From Magnetovibrio sp. (GTDB lineage Bacteria > Pseudomonadota > Alphaproteobacteria > Rhodospirillales > Magnetovibrionaceae), in contig JAPHSY010000039.1 in NCBI GenBank assembly GCA_026196495.1, forward strand, positions 22,592 through 86,591: 64,000 nucleotides of DNA, written 5' to 3'. The notes beneath the pieces were generated by a model that was not told the DNA's origin, ran no database searches, and was given only the letters and a program-made list of their open reading frames with translations. Positions 18,743-27,509 of the stretch are shown here, one piece after another (the first letter of the stretch is position 1; every line of letters begins with the position of its first letter). Position numbers and translations under genes: made by a program.

Positions 18743-18774
18743 GTGACACCGATTGCCGAAGCAACCGGTGTCAC
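18743..18774 (-). terminator. Long stem-loop between livK and livH (partial terminator or mRNA-stabilising hairpin)
   Basis: GTGACACCG (18743-18751) pairs with CGGTGTCAC (18766-18774); inside, TTGC/GCAA continues the helix around a CGAA loop, giving about 14 pairs with one mismatch. It lies 18 nt after the livK stop. The minus-strand tail (AGCCTAACTTTTAAAG) is only moderately T-rich. In binding-protein operons such hairpins protect the abundant binding-protein mRNA and reduce read-through; that role is inferred. Confidence 0.75.
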
Positions 18775-18791
18775 GATAGACCTAATGAAGC

Positions 18792-20117
18792 TTAGACCTC
18801 GTACGGACCAAGCTCACCACCGAAGATTTTCGGATCGTACTCAACTTGAGCACGCGGCACTTCTTGAACAACTTTCAACAAGTCGAACTGGGAAGTCGGG
18901 TTGTCGTTACCACGCACAACCAGAACATCCTTGAAGCACTGGTGATCTTCAGCGCGGTACAAGGTTTTGCCGTTACCCATGCCATCGAACTCATGACCTT
19001 CGAGAGCTTTGATAACGCCAACTGGGTTGAAGCCACCAGAACGTTCACATGCATCAGCATACAACAGAGTTTGAACGTAGCAGGTGTGCGCAGCCATGGA
19101 CGGCGGGAAGCCATACTCAGCACCGAAGGATTTAACAAACGCTTGCGAACCAGCGTCTTGAAGTGCCCAGTTCCAGTTGGTGGAACCCAGGATACCTTGG
19201 ATGTTTTTGCCTGCACCTTGAGCCATCAAACGAGAGAACAGCGGAACAACGATTTCGAAGTTTTTGCCGTTAACTTGCTTGTCACGCAGACCGAACTGAA
19301 CAGCCTGGGTCAAGGAATCAACCATGTTTTTACCATAGTGGTTCAGGATCAGCACGTCAGCGCCGGAGTTCAGAACCGGGGTAATGTAGGATGAGAAGTC
19401 AGAAGCTTTCAGCGGGGTGCGGACGGTGTTAACCGTTTGCCAGCCCAGAGCTTCCGTAGCGTTCTTGATGGACTCTTCTTGGGTCCAGCCCCAAGTGTAG
19501 TCAGCCGTCAAGTGATATGCACGACGATCTTTGCCGTACTCTTTTTCCAACACAGGTGCCAGAGCGGCGCCAGACATGTAAGCGTTGAAGAAGTGGCGGA
19601 AGCCATAACGCTTTTTATCTTTACCCGTGGTGTCGTTGGAGTGGGTCAAACCAGCCATAAAGATGGTGCCCATTTCTTGGCACAGACCTTGAACAGCAAC
19701 AGCCACACCAGAAGAAGAACCACCGGTAATCATCAGAACGCCGTCTTTTTCAATCATGCGTTTCGCAGAAGCACGTGCAGCGTCAGATTTGGTTTGCGTG
19801 TCACCCGTGACGTATTCGACTTTCTTGCCCAAGATGCCGTTGCCTTTGAGGCTCAGCGGCTTCATGGTGTTCATCATACCGCCGTCGCCTTCGCCGTTGA
19901 TGTGCTTAACGGCCAATTTGTAAGCGCGAAGTTCGTCAGCACCCTCTTCGGAGTACGGACCCGTTTGCGGAACGTTGAAACCCAATTTAATAGATTTTGC
20001 GCTGCCCGGATCGTTGCGGAATGCTTGAGCCTGGCTTGCAAAAATCGTCGGCGTAGCAATAGCGGCACCTGCAATAGCACCAGCTTTCAGAACGCCGCGG
20101 CGTGAAATATCAGACAT
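18792..20117 (-). CDS. livK: Tat-exported periplasmic binding protein of the Liv-type ABC transporter
   Basis: A 441-residue type I periplasmic binding protein. The signal peptide has a twin-arginine motif (SRRGVLKAGAIAGAAIATPTI..QAQA), so it is exported folded by Tat. The mature part begins IKLGFNVPQTGPYSEEGADELRAYKLAV, typical of LivK/AmiC/UrtA-like proteins. The length is greater than E. coli LivJ (about 370), closer to amide/urea or short-chain amide binders; the ligand cannot be told. First gene of livKHMGF. It is divergent from an ScfR-like regulator across a 267-nt AT-rich region. Confidence 0.92.
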   Translation of the reverse strand: MSDISRRGVLKAGAIAGAAIATPTIFASQAQAFRNDPGSAKSIKLGFNVPQTGPYSEEGADELRAYKLAVKHINGEGDGGMMNTMKPLSLKGNGILGKKVEYVTGDTQTKSDAARASAKRMIEKDGVLMITGGSSSGVAVAVQGLCQEMGTIFMAGLTHSNDTTGKDKKRYGFRHFFNAYMSGAALAPVLEKEYGKDRRAYHLTADYTWGWTQEESIKNATEALGWQTVNTVRTPLKASDFSSYITPVLNSGADVLILNHYGKNMVDSLTQAVQFGLRDKQVNGKNFEIVVPLFSRLMAQGAGKNIQGILGSTNWNWALQDAGSQAFVKSFGAEYGFPPSMAAHTCYVQTLLYADACERSGGFNPVGVIKALEGHEFDGMGNGKTLYRAEDHQCFKDVLVVRGNDNPTSQFDLLKVVQEVPRAQVEYDPKIFGGELGPYEV

Positions 20118-20242
20118 ATTGTAACTCCCTGATGGTTTACGTCACCGCCTCCGGCCCAATCCGGAGATACGGTTAGTGACATGATATTGAGGGGATAGGC
20201 CTTGGGGAGGTCCTTAACTTTTATTATTCGCCCCTGATCCCT

Positions 20243-20366
20243 CTGTCACTTTGACAGTGAAGAATTTTCAATAATCTAGGGGTAAAGTCGACAACATTTT
20301 GCTTTTGCATGCTTTTTTATGTTAACTTTGAAAACAATTGTATTGTAAACTTGTTAATCTTGTAAA
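20243..20366. promoter_or_regulatory. Divergent control region with inverted and direct repeats (livK / ScfR-like gene)
   Basis: CTGTCA-CTT-TGACAG is an inverted repeat at 20243-20257. Close to the ScfR-like gene, TTGTAAA occurs at 20343-20349 and 20360-20366 with a near copy TTGTTAA at 20351-20357, giving three 7-mers at 8-9 bp spacing. RamB/ScfR family members bind short AT-rich repeats and autoregulate, so these are good operator candidates. Not tested. Confidence 0.4.
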
Positions 20367-20384
20367 TTTCCAAGAGTGTGTAAA

Positions 20385-22004
20385 ATGGCTAAAAACATCA
20401 TGTTAGGGACACGGCTGCGCAAACTACGCAATGATCGTGGACTATCACAGGTTAAACTCGCAGATCAGCTTGGTATTTCTGCGAGTTATCTCAATTTAAT
20501 TGAGCATAACCGTCGCACCCTTACAGTTCCCTTGCTTTTGCGTCTCAGCCAAATTCTTGAGGTGGATCCACAGGTTTTCTATCCCCAGCAAGAGAACTTG
20601 CTCAGCGCTGAGATTACCGAGACCCTACAAGATCCCATGTTTGAGGATTTACAGCTCAGCAATGCCGACGTTGGCACCATGGTCGCAGACGCCCCAGAAC
20701 TCTGCCAAGCGGTGATCAAAGCTTATGGAGCTTACCGTAAATCCCATGAAGATTTGCAAATGGTATCTGAACGTTTGGCCCAAGATCCAGTGATCTCCAA
20801 CGCCGGATATCGCCTGCGGATGCTGCTCACATCAATCTTATCATTTTCCGAAATCCTCCACGATACGGACGATCTCAGTGAAAATGAACGCCAAGACTTT
20901 TCTAAGATTGTGATGAACGAATCGGAAAATCTATCCGAGGCCGTTACTGACATGTTGGGGCTGATCACGGGTGATGGTTTGATGGATGTGGCCGAAGGCC
21001 TATCACCCACGGAAGCGGTGACAGACTTTATGCAGTCTAACAACAACTACTTTCCCGAAATCGAAGACGCCGCAACAGAAATGCGTCGCGAAGCTGGATT
21101 GGAAAGTGCTGCCCCACATATGCGCCTAACTGGATATTTGTTGGAAAAACACGGTGTTACCATTGAAACGGCACCGCCCAACATCCACAGCACGGCCGCC
21201 ACCGTTTATGATGAAGACCGTCGCCAACTGGTGGTTTCGCGTGCACTACCGCAAGAAAGCCTCAACTTTCACCTCGCTCTATTTGCCGGGAAAATGTCTT
21301 ATGGGCCGTTGTTAAACAAGCTCACCGATGTTCCAGAATTGCCCAACCAAGCTGCCCGTGCGCGTGGCATCGCCGCTTTGGCCAACCATTTCGCTGGGGC
21401 CTGCATGTTGCCCTATGACGACTTTTTAGCTGCGGCAACCGATACCCGTTACGATATTGATCAGCTAAGCCAGCAATTCTCATCCAGTTTTGAGCAAACC
21501 TGTCACCGCCTAACCACCCTCCGCAATCCCAACAAACCGGGAATTCCCCTGCACTTGATCCGGGTTGATGTGGCTGGCAACATTTCCAAGCGTTTCAGCG
21601 CCTCGGGCTTGCGTATCCCCAAATACGGCAGTGCATGCCCGCGCTGGGCGGTACACCAGGCCTTCATGACGCCAGGCCTTATCCGAGCACAGCTAGATCG
21701 CATGCCCGACGGCACACGGTATTTCAATGTCGCACGCACCGTCAGCAAGCCGTTGCTGGCCTACGGCATGCCGCAAAGTCATTATGCGGTGTGTATCGGC
21801 TGTGAAGTCAGTGATGCCCGGCGCATGATCTATTCCGATGGTATCGACATTGATCATGCCAACACACCACTCCCCGTGGGGGTCGCATGTCGTTTATGCG
21901 AACGCCTCGATTGTGCCCAACGCGCAGCCCCCCCACCACCACAAGCAACAACCAGCCCAAGTTTGCGTGGTCAAAATATTTCACCCGGTATTGGCGACAT
22001 TTAG
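20385..22004 (+). CDS. XRE-family regulator of the ScfR/RamB (short-chain acyl) type with a DHp-like insert
   Basis: A 539-residue cytoplasmic regulator. Residues about 5-60 form an XRE helix-turn-helix (GTRLRKLRNDRGLSQVKLADQLGISASYLNLIEHNRR). The last 250 residues resemble the IrrE/DUF2083 region of ScfR/RamB/PrpR-like regulators, with the cysteine tail CRLCERLDCAQRAAPPPP. Between them (about 135-195) is a segment resembling a kinase DHp domain (YRLRMLLTSILSFSEILHD..LSENERQDFSKIVMNESENLSEAVTDML), but the phospho-acceptor histidine is absent. Such regulators sense short-chain acyl-CoA and control glyoxylate or propionate pathways; the target here is unknown. ATG at 20385 has CAAGAG upstream. 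Confidence 0.85.
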   Translation: MAKNIMLGTRLRKLRNDRGLSQVKLADQLGISASYLNLIEHNRRTLTVPLLLRLSQILEVDPQVFYPQQENLLSAEITETLQDPMFEDLQLSNADVGTMVADAPELCQAVIKAYGAYRKSHEDLQMVSERLAQDPVISNAGYRLRMLLTSILSFSEILHDTDDLSENERQDFSKIVMNESENLSEAVTDMLGLITGDGLMDVAEGLSPTEAVTDFMQSNNNYFPEIEDAATEMRREAGLESAAPHMRLTGYLLEKHGVTIETAPPNIHSTAATVYDEDRRQLVVSRALPQESLNFHLALFAGKMSYGPLLNKLTDVPELPNQAARARGIAALANHFAGACMLPYDDFLAAATDTRYDIDQLSQQFSSSFEQTCHRLTTLRNPNKPGIPLHLIRVDVAGNISKRFSASGLRIPKYGSACPRWAVHQAFMTPGLIRAQLDRMPDGTRYFNVARTVSKPLLAYGMPQSHYAVCIGCEVSDARRMIYSDGIDIDHANTPLPVGVACRLCERLDCAQRAAPPPPQATTSPSLRGQNISPGIGDI

Positions 22005-22009
22005 ATGAA

Positions 22010-23134
22010 TTAGAGCTGATTGTCTTCCAAGCTTAAACACGCAGTCATAGCTTGCCCAAAGCTCAAACCCGCATCACCGGGGGATAGCTTTTCGGGTACC
22101 AACACTGTCATACCTTCATTGGTCAGGTTTTCAACCAAAGCCCCCGTAACCACACGGTTGAAGAAACAGCCACCCCCAAAGCCAACAGTGCCCAGGCCTG
22201 AGCGTTCGCGTGCAATCAGCACCCAATCCGTCAAAGCCTTGGCCAAGGTCCCATGAAATAGATTAGCCCCAGCTACGGTTTCCATCCCCACCAGCTCCAC
22301 CAACAACGGCTGCACATCCAACTGTCCATCAGGCTCGACACTCCAGCCACCTTCGAACACCTGGGGGGCTGTAGCCAGTGCTTCCAAGGCCATGGGCGCT
22401 TGCCCTTCGAACTCTGCCACTTCGTGCACTCCCAACAGCCCACAGGCAGCATCGAACAAACGCCCACAACTTGACGTCACCGGACTATTCAGTTCGCGGG
22501 TCATCATTTCATCAAGCATTGCAGCATGGGGATGATGGGCAAAACGTTCTGCAATTTCAGCACCACGCCCCGACACATGCAAAGCCGCCGCACCCATACG
22601 CCAAGGTTCACGCGCTGCGATATCACCACCCGGTTGCGCCAAACGTGATAGGTGTCCAAAACGGTCATAGGCATGACCATCCACCATCAACAGTTCCCCG
22701 CCCCAAGATTCATCCCCGGGACCTAAGCCAAAACCATCCAACGCCAAGCCCAGCAAGGGCCCCTTATGGCCATGTTCACCAGCAACGGAAACAATGTGGG
22801 CATGGTGGTGTTGTACCGCCAAAGTTAGACGGCCCAGATTTTCAGCAAATTGAGTGGAATGGAAATCACGATGTAAATCATGGGCAACAGCATCAAGCTC
22901 TGCGGCTCCACCAACACGTTCCAACATCGCGCTTAGAAGTTGCTCATAAAGCTCTACAGCTTCCAGGGTTTCCATATCCCCCGCCGTTTTGGTGACATAA
23001 GCTTTATCACCAAGGATCAAACACAAGCTGGCTTTGAGGTGCGCGCCCATACCCAACACGGTGGGATACGTACGATCTAAATCCAAGACCACGTCAAGAA
23101 CATCATCAACAGCAAGTGACATCTCAGACATCAT
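22010..23134 (-). CDS. HypF C-terminal (Kae1-like carbamoyltransferase) domain protein
   Basis: A 374-residue protein corresponding only to the last domain of HypF, which makes the thiocyanate/CN ligand donor of NiFe hydrogenases. Visible: MGAHLKASLCLILGDKAYVTK, VQHHHAHIVSVAGEH (metal ligands), LGLALDGFGLGPGDESWGGELL, SSCGRLFDAACGLLGV and SPGDAGLSFGQ. The acylphosphatase, zinc-finger and YrdC domains of full HypF (about 750 residues) are absent. Its start overlaps the stop of the HupK-like gene by 11 nt, so the pair is translationally coupled. It may be an accessory maturation factor; a separate full-length HypF elsewhere is expected if the cell makes a hydrogenase. Confidence 0.85.
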   Translation of the reverse strand: MMSEMSLAVDDVLDVVLDLDRTYPTVLGMGAHLKASLCLILGDKAYVTKTAGDMETLEAVELYEQLLSAMLERVGGAAELDAVAHDLHRDFHSTQFAENLGRLTLAVQHHHAHIVSVAGEHGHKGPLLGLALDGFGLGPGDESWGGELLMVDGHAYDRFGHLSRLAQPGGDIAAREPWRMGAAALHVSGRGAEIAERFAHHPHAAMLDEMMTRELNSPVTSSCGRLFDAACGLLGVHEVAEFEGQAPMALEALATAPQVFEGGWSVEPDGQLDVQPLLVELVGMETVAGANLFHGTLAKALTDWVLIARERSGLGTVGFGGGCFFNRVVTGALVENLTNEGMTVLVPEKLSPGDAGLSFGQAMTACLSLEDNQL

Positions 23135-24167
23135 TAATCACCAAATCACATTTGACACAGGGGTCCACCGCCAAAACGTGTAGCTCCGCCGCACGTTGCA
23201 GGCTCTCCTTATCAGATACGGCTACATCTCGCAGACCTATCGCGACAACACCGTTTGCCTCAAAATTCAAATCAGTAGGTGCTGATATTTCGTATGCGGC
23301 AACCAATCCATCTTTAATCTCAACCTTGTGCGTGAGCGCACCACGGGCCGTTTCCACCGTTGCTTCACCAGTACCATCGATATTAAATGCCGCCGCCGAT
23401 GGTGAACATGGTCCCAGATGATCCAGATGGGCCATTTGGGATTTGGGCAAATCTTCTAGATCAACCAGACGTGCCATCAAACGCGCCCGCAAACCCGCAC
23501 CATAAGTTTCACGAGCCTGAACAACATCAGCCGCATACCAATGACGTGTCAGCGCCCCAAGTTCGGGGTCTACTTTGGAACCTAAAGCACCAAAACCATT
23601 AAGTTCAAATTCATCCAAAGCCGCCAGCAACTGATCTGCAAGACCATCTTGGTATAAGCCCGAGTTGATAACATCTTGCAAATTCAAAAGATGCTCACCC
23701 ACCCCCGCAACATCCGGGGTTAGGCCTGCACCACCCACTTGCTTCCAGTTTGCACCACCAAATAATGCCTCCTCAATAAGGGACTGAACATTCAGCGCGG
23801 CCCTGGTCATTTCAATGTCAGGTTTTAAGCCCAGTAGTTGAGGCCAATCCATAGCAACGCGCATGACCGTCTGGCTCAACATTTCCGCTTCACGCAAAAT
23901 ATCACGTGACACTTGTTCACTTTTTGAAGCCTTACCTCCCAACGCCCGTTCAATAGCACCCAGAGCAGCCATACTTTGGGCCGTGGAACAGAGCGAAAAA
24001 ATCAGCCCCAAAATTCGCACCGTTTCATGTGCCGATCGACCTGCAAATATTTTCGTGACGCCTTGAGGTCGCGTACTTTCGATATTGACCGAAGCAACAT
24101 GACCGTTCTTCACACCCAAACACAGATGAATACGTCCGGCAAAATCAGGGCTGATAGAGGTATTCAC
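23124..24167 (-). CDS. hupK: HupK-like protein related to NiFe-hydrogenase large subunit
   Basis: A 347-residue protein resembling HupK, a maturation factor derived from the hydrogenase large subunit. The N-terminal half has IFSLCSTAQSMAALGAIERALG, a relic of the RxCxxC..H nickel-site motif with one cysteine, and the C-terminus has DPCVKCDLVINDV, matching the large-subunit DPCxxCxxH end but lacking the final histidine and the cleavable tail. So it is unlikely to hold an active NiFe site. HupK is thought to help assemble the Fe(CN)2CO centre. It is coupled to the HypF-C gene downstream. No hydrogenase structural genes are in the window. Confidence 0.78.
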   Translation of the reverse strand: MNTSISPDFAGRIHLCLGVKNGHVASVNIESTRPQGVTKIFAGRSAHETVRILGLIFSLCSTAQSMAALGAIERALGGKASKSEQVSRDILREAEMLSQTVMRVAMDWPQLLGLKPDIEMTRAALNVQSLIEEALFGGANWKQVGGAGLTPDVAGVGEHLLNLQDVINSGLYQDGLADQLLAALDEFELNGFGALGSKVDPELGALTRHWYAADVVQARETYGAGLRARLMARLVDLEDLPKSQMAHLDHLGPCSPSAAAFNIDGTGEATVETARGALTHKVEIKDGLVAAYEISAPTDLNFEANGVVAIGLRDVAVSDKESLQRAAELHVLAVDPCVKCDLVINDV

Positions 24168-24251
24168 GGATGGGCTCCCACATGGAGTTAATCGGGGGGT
24201 TAATGGGAAATACTGTTTCGCAGTTTTGTTTTCTCAGCTTAACAAAGCAAT

Positions 24252-24974
24252 TCAAATGACCTCAATCAATTTGTCGGGGTGATCCGTAAAGACCGCTTCG
24301 ACACCCCAAGACCACAACTGCTGTGCACGGCGAACATCGTTCACCGTATAAACCCGCAAAGTCTTGCCCGCATTTACAATCTCATCCACCACCGCCTGAG
24401 TTACAAAAGCATCCCAGCAATGCATGGCCTGGGCACCGAAAGGAGCCATACGTCGCACCCAATCTGGGGGAATAGCTTCGGTTAAATAGGCTAACTCGAC
24501 TTCCGGTGCCTTTACCTGAAACATCGCCAGTGCCCGTTCATTAAATGAAGACACCACCAAGGAAACATCGATACCGTTTAGTGCCGAGACGATCGCATCA
24601 ACAGTTTGCTGCTCCAAACCCAAAGTCGGTTTGATTTCCAGGTTGAGGGCCAAACTGTGGTGTTTAGAAAATTCCAAGACCTCTTCCAAGTGTGGAATTT
24701 TAACATCATCATATTTGGAGCCAAACCAACTCCCCGCATCTAAGGCCTGCAATTCTTGCCAGGTCTTCAAAACCACTGGACCAATGCCATTGGTGGTGCG
24801 GTCCAATGTTTCATCGTGAATAACAATGGGAACACCATCTGCACTCATGGTGACATCAAATTCTATGGCTTTTGCCCCCACCTCAACAGCGCGCAAAAAT
24901 GCAGGCATTGTGTTTTCAGGCGCTTGAGCCGAAGCGCCGCGGTGAGCAATCAATTTGGGGAATCGATTTGTCAT
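24252..24974 (-). CDS. ugpQ: Glycerophosphodiester phosphodiesterase (UgpQ-like)
   Basis: A 240-residue GDPD TIM-barrel enzyme that splits glycerophosphodiesters into glycerol-3-phosphate and an alcohol. Visible catalytic signature: IAHRGASAQAPENT, then EFDVTMSADGVPIVIHDETLDRTT, and LNLEIKP. There is no signal peptide, so it is cytoplasmic, like UgpQ. The ATG at 24974 is chosen over a TTG two codons upstream; the ribosome site is weak. It stands 84 nt from the HupK-like gene on the same strand and ahead of it; functional linkage is not evident. Confidence 0.9.
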   Translation of the reverse strand: MTNRFPKLIAHRGASAQAPENTMPAFLRAVEVGAKAIEFDVTMSADGVPIVIHDETLDRTTNGIGPVVLKTWQELQALDAGSWFGSKYDDVKIPHLEEVLEFSKHHSLALNLEIKPTLGLEQQTVDAIVSALNGIDVSLVVSSFNERALAMFQVKAPEVELAYLTEAIPPDWVRRMAPFGAQAMHCWDAFVTQAVVDEIVNAGKTLRVYTVNDVRRAQQLWSWGVEAVFTDHPDKLIEVI

Positions 24975-25162
24975 GCACAAATCTTAGCACAAGCTCATGT
25001 TCATCTGGCATAACACATGATATAGTCGCACAACCATAGGGACGCATATAGAACAAACAATCAACAAATAGGACATGCTAACGTACTCAATAATGCAGCA
25101 TAAATTTGGCATTATTTTTCAAATTCAATTCTGTCTTTCATAAAAAGCATAGGAGAAATTGG

Positions 25163-25789
25163 ATGTTACCGAAAATTGCAAACAAACTCACAAGACATCA
25201 CACGCCTTATGACCTGCGAGCCGTAAATTTCCTGATTATTGACGACAATCCACATATGAGGTTTTTGGTTCGGCAGCTTCTTCACGTATTCGGTGTTCGC
25301 AATATCAGAGAAGCCGATGACGGAGCCCATGCACTGAAAATCCAAAAAATATTTCATCCCGATATTGCCATTTGCGACTGGTACATGTCGCCCTTAAACG
25401 GCATTGAATTCACACGCATAATCAGAACATCTTCGGATATACGCAATCCATACTTACCCATTATCATGTTAACGGGATACACGGAACTTCATTTGGTTGA
25501 ACAAGCCCGTGATGCTGGCATCGATGAATTTTTATCCAAGCCCATATCTGCTCACATGCTTTATGACCGTATCCTATCAATCATCGAAAAACGCAGACCG
25601 TTCATCAAAACGGCCACCTATCATGGTCCAGACAGACGTCGTCACCATGATGAAACACCCTACAATGGGGTCGAACGACGCCTCAATAGCATGACCTCGA
25701 CACATGAGGCTGTGCCTACAAACGATTTATTTGGCAATGTCGCCCTGTCGGCACAGAGCCATATAAATAGAAGACCATCACTTACATAA
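25163..25789 (+). CDS. Response regulator with receiver domain and DRRR/ERR tail (copy 1)
   Basis: A 208-residue protein. Residues about 20-140 form a receiver: FLIIDDNPHMRFLVRQLL (acid pair), AICDWYMSPLNGIEF (phospho-acceptor D), IIMLTGYTE and EFLSKPISA (conserved K). The C-terminal 65 residues have no known output domain but contain GPDRRRHHDETPYNGVERR, a basic motif common after receivers in alphaproteobacteria. AGGAGA lies 6 nt before the ATG at 25163; the upstream in-frame start at 25106 lacks one. It is the first of two tandem paralogues; no kinase gene adjoins. Confidence 0.88.
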   Translation: MLPKIANKLTRHHTPYDLRAVNFLIIDDNPHMRFLVRQLLHVFGVRNIREADDGAHALKIQKIFHPDIAICDWYMSPLNGIEFTRIIRTSSDIRNPYLPIIMLTGYTELHLVEQARDAGIDEFLSKPISAHMLYDRILSIIEKRRPFIKTATYHGPDRRRHHDETPYNGVERRLNSMTSTHEAVPTNDLFGNVALSAQSHINRRPSLT

Positions 25790-25977
25790 GCCATATGAGT
25801 TATGCAGGTAATTCAATTCACGAATTGCTCAAAAACGTGTTGTTAAGCACACTGCCAATGTGGACGTGGGGTCTACAGGGCAATCCCCAAACATAAAAAC
25901 AGTAAGAAACCACATTGGATTGTGTGAGATTTCCACGAATTTTGCGCGATCTTCAGGTTGCTTAACGGAGGGGTTCG

Positions 25978-26565
25978 ATGACATCCAGTACAGCAGGTCA
26001 ACTCACTGCCTATGATCTTCGCGAACTCAGCGTACTGATAATTGATGACAATCAACACATGCGCTATCTGGTGCGCCAACTCCTTTTTGCTTTTGGCATT
26101 AAAAAAACGTTTGAGGCCGAAGATGGGGCAACGGCACTCCAAGCCTTGCAAAATTTTGAGGCCGACTTAGCAATTTGTGATTGGCACATGGCACCCTTAG
26201 ATGGCATTGAATTCACACGCATGACCCGCAGGTCCGACGACACTGCAAATCCTTTTCTGCCCATCATTATGTTAACGGGACATACAGAGCTTCATCGTGT
26301 GGAAGAAGCACGTGATGCTGGCGTTGATGAATTTCTCTCTAAGCCAATTTCCGCATCAAAACTCTATAGCCGCATTGTCAAAATCATTGAAAAACGCAGG
26401 CCATTTGTACGCTCTCCCATATATTTAGGCCCCGATAGGCGTCGCCGCAGCCACAATCCCGCATTTCGGGGTGAAGAACGTCGCCAAGACATGCTAGATG
26501 ATGAAGGCCCTGCCCCTGGGAACCTCTTTGCCAAAACTGTGATGCCATCACATCACGCACCTTAA
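25978..26565 (+). CDS. Response regulator with receiver domain and DRRR/ERR tail (copy 2)
   Basis: A 195-residue paralogue of the preceding gene, clearly alike throughout: LIIDDNQHMRYLVRQLLFAFG, AICDWHMAPLDGIEFTRM, IIMLTGHTELHRVEEARDAGVDEFLSKPISASKLYSRI and the tail GPDRRRRSHNPAFRGEERR. All receiver key residues are kept. CGGAGGGG lies 4 nt before the ATG. The 188-nt gap between the two copies suggests each has its own expression signals. Divergence is larger in the extreme N- and C-termini, suggesting an old duplication with retained receiver function. Confidence 0.88.
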   Translation: MTSSTAGQLTAYDLRELSVLIIDDNQHMRYLVRQLLFAFGIKKTFEAEDGATALQALQNFEADLAICDWHMAPLDGIEFTRMTRRSDDTANPFLPIIMLTGHTELHRVEEARDAGVDEFLSKPISASKLYSRIVKIIEKRRPFVRSPIYLGPDRRRRSHNPAFRGEERRQDMLDDEGPAPGNLFAKTVMPSHHAP

Positions 26566-26640
26566 ACATCAGCCAAACACAAAAACCGCCCCAATTGGAA
26601 CGGCTGACAAACTAAGTATTTCTTTGAAAAAGCCAGAAAA

Positions 26641-26727
26641 TGGTGCCCCCAGCCGGAATCGAACCGGCACTCCCTTGCGGGAACTGGATTTTGAATCCAG
26701 CGCGTCTACCAGTTCCGCCACAGGGGC
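26641..26727 (-). tRNA. tRNA-Leu (anticodon CAA)
   Basis: Full cloverleaf on the minus strand: acceptor GCCCCTG/TGGGGGC with two G-U pairs, anticodon stem CTGGA/TCCAG with loop TTCAAAA (anticodon CAA, reads UUG), a long class II variable arm (TTCCCGCAAGGGA), T-arm GCCGGTTCGATTCCGGC, discriminator A and encoded CCA. Confidence 0.97.
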
Positions 26728-26753
26728 ACTGTGTCTTCTGGTGAACGGGGGCC

Positions 26754-26781
26754 ATCATACTCACCGATTGCACAGCGTCAA
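26754..26781 (-). promoter_or_regulatory. Sigma-70 promoter of tRNA-Leu
   Basis: On the minus strand TTGACG (26781-26776), a 16-bp spacer, and TATGAT (26759-26754). Transcription would start about 20 nt before the mature tRNA 5' end at 26727. Both hexamers are near consensus. Confidence 0.7.
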
Positions 26782-26918
26782 CCGGGAACTGTGACTATTT
26801 TTCAAACCTTAATAATGCCCTATTTCCAAGGCAAAAACCCACGATTGCTCAAAGTGCATAGGGCTGCTATGACCATGGCCCAATAGAATATTGCTTTGGA
26901 TACGGGGAGCCCCCTGCC

Positions 26919-27500
26919 TTGCTGCGCAGCGCCTACGACTGGACCATGAAATTTGCGAGCCACGAACACGCACTGTGGGCGTTGTTTTTCGTGGCCTTTA
27001 TTGAAAGTTCCGTGTTCCCCATTCCACCTGACATCTTGCTGATTCCTATGATTTTGGCATGCCGGGAAAAAGCGTGGAAAATTGCGGCTGTTTGCACCTT
27101 GGGTTCGGTTCTGGGTGGATTGGCTGGTTATGGTATTGGCTTTTACCTATTTGAACAGTTTGGCCGTCCTATTTTTGAATTCTACGGTAAACTCGACAAA
27201 TTCGAGGACTTCCAGGCCATGTACAATGAATGGGGGGCCTGGGTCGTGGCCATGGCGGGGCTGACACCGTTCCCCTACAAAGTCATCACCATTGCCAGTG
27301 GCGTAACGGCATTAAACATTGGCACCTTTGTCATAGCCTCTATCTTATCACGTGGTGCGCGCTTCTTTATAGAAGCCTGGCTTTTGTGGTATTTCGGCGA
27401 TCCTATTCGTGAATTTATTGAAAAATATCTTGGTATCCTCATCACCGGAGGCTTCGTTGTGCTGTTCGGTGGTTTTGTCGCAGTCAAGTTCTTGATGTAG
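26919..27500 (+). CDS. DedA/YqaA-type SNARE-associated membrane protein
   Basis: A 193-residue inner-membrane protein of the DedA superfamily (undecaprenyl-phosphate or lipid flippases). Typical segments: FFVAFIESSVFPIPPDILLIPM, GSVLGGLAGYGIG and AGLTPFPYKVITIASGV, plus RGARFFIEAWLLWYFG. About four to five hydrophobic helices. The start is TTG at 26919 with GGGGAG 9 nt before; an ATG at 26946 would cut the first helix region only slightly and remains possible. It is the first gene of a DedA-DsbB-Coq7 operon (9-nt and 3-nt gaps). Confidence 0.88.
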   Translation: MLRSAYDWTMKFASHEHALWALFFVAFIESSVFPIPPDILLIPMILACREKAWKIAAVCTLGSVLGGLAGYGIGFYLFEQFGRPIFEFYGKLDKFEDFQAMYNEWGAWVVAMAGLTPFPYKVITIASGVTALNIGTFVIASILSRGARFFIEAWLLWYFGDPIREFIEKYLGILITGGFVVLFGGFVAVKFLM

Positions 27501-27509
27501 GTTCAACCC

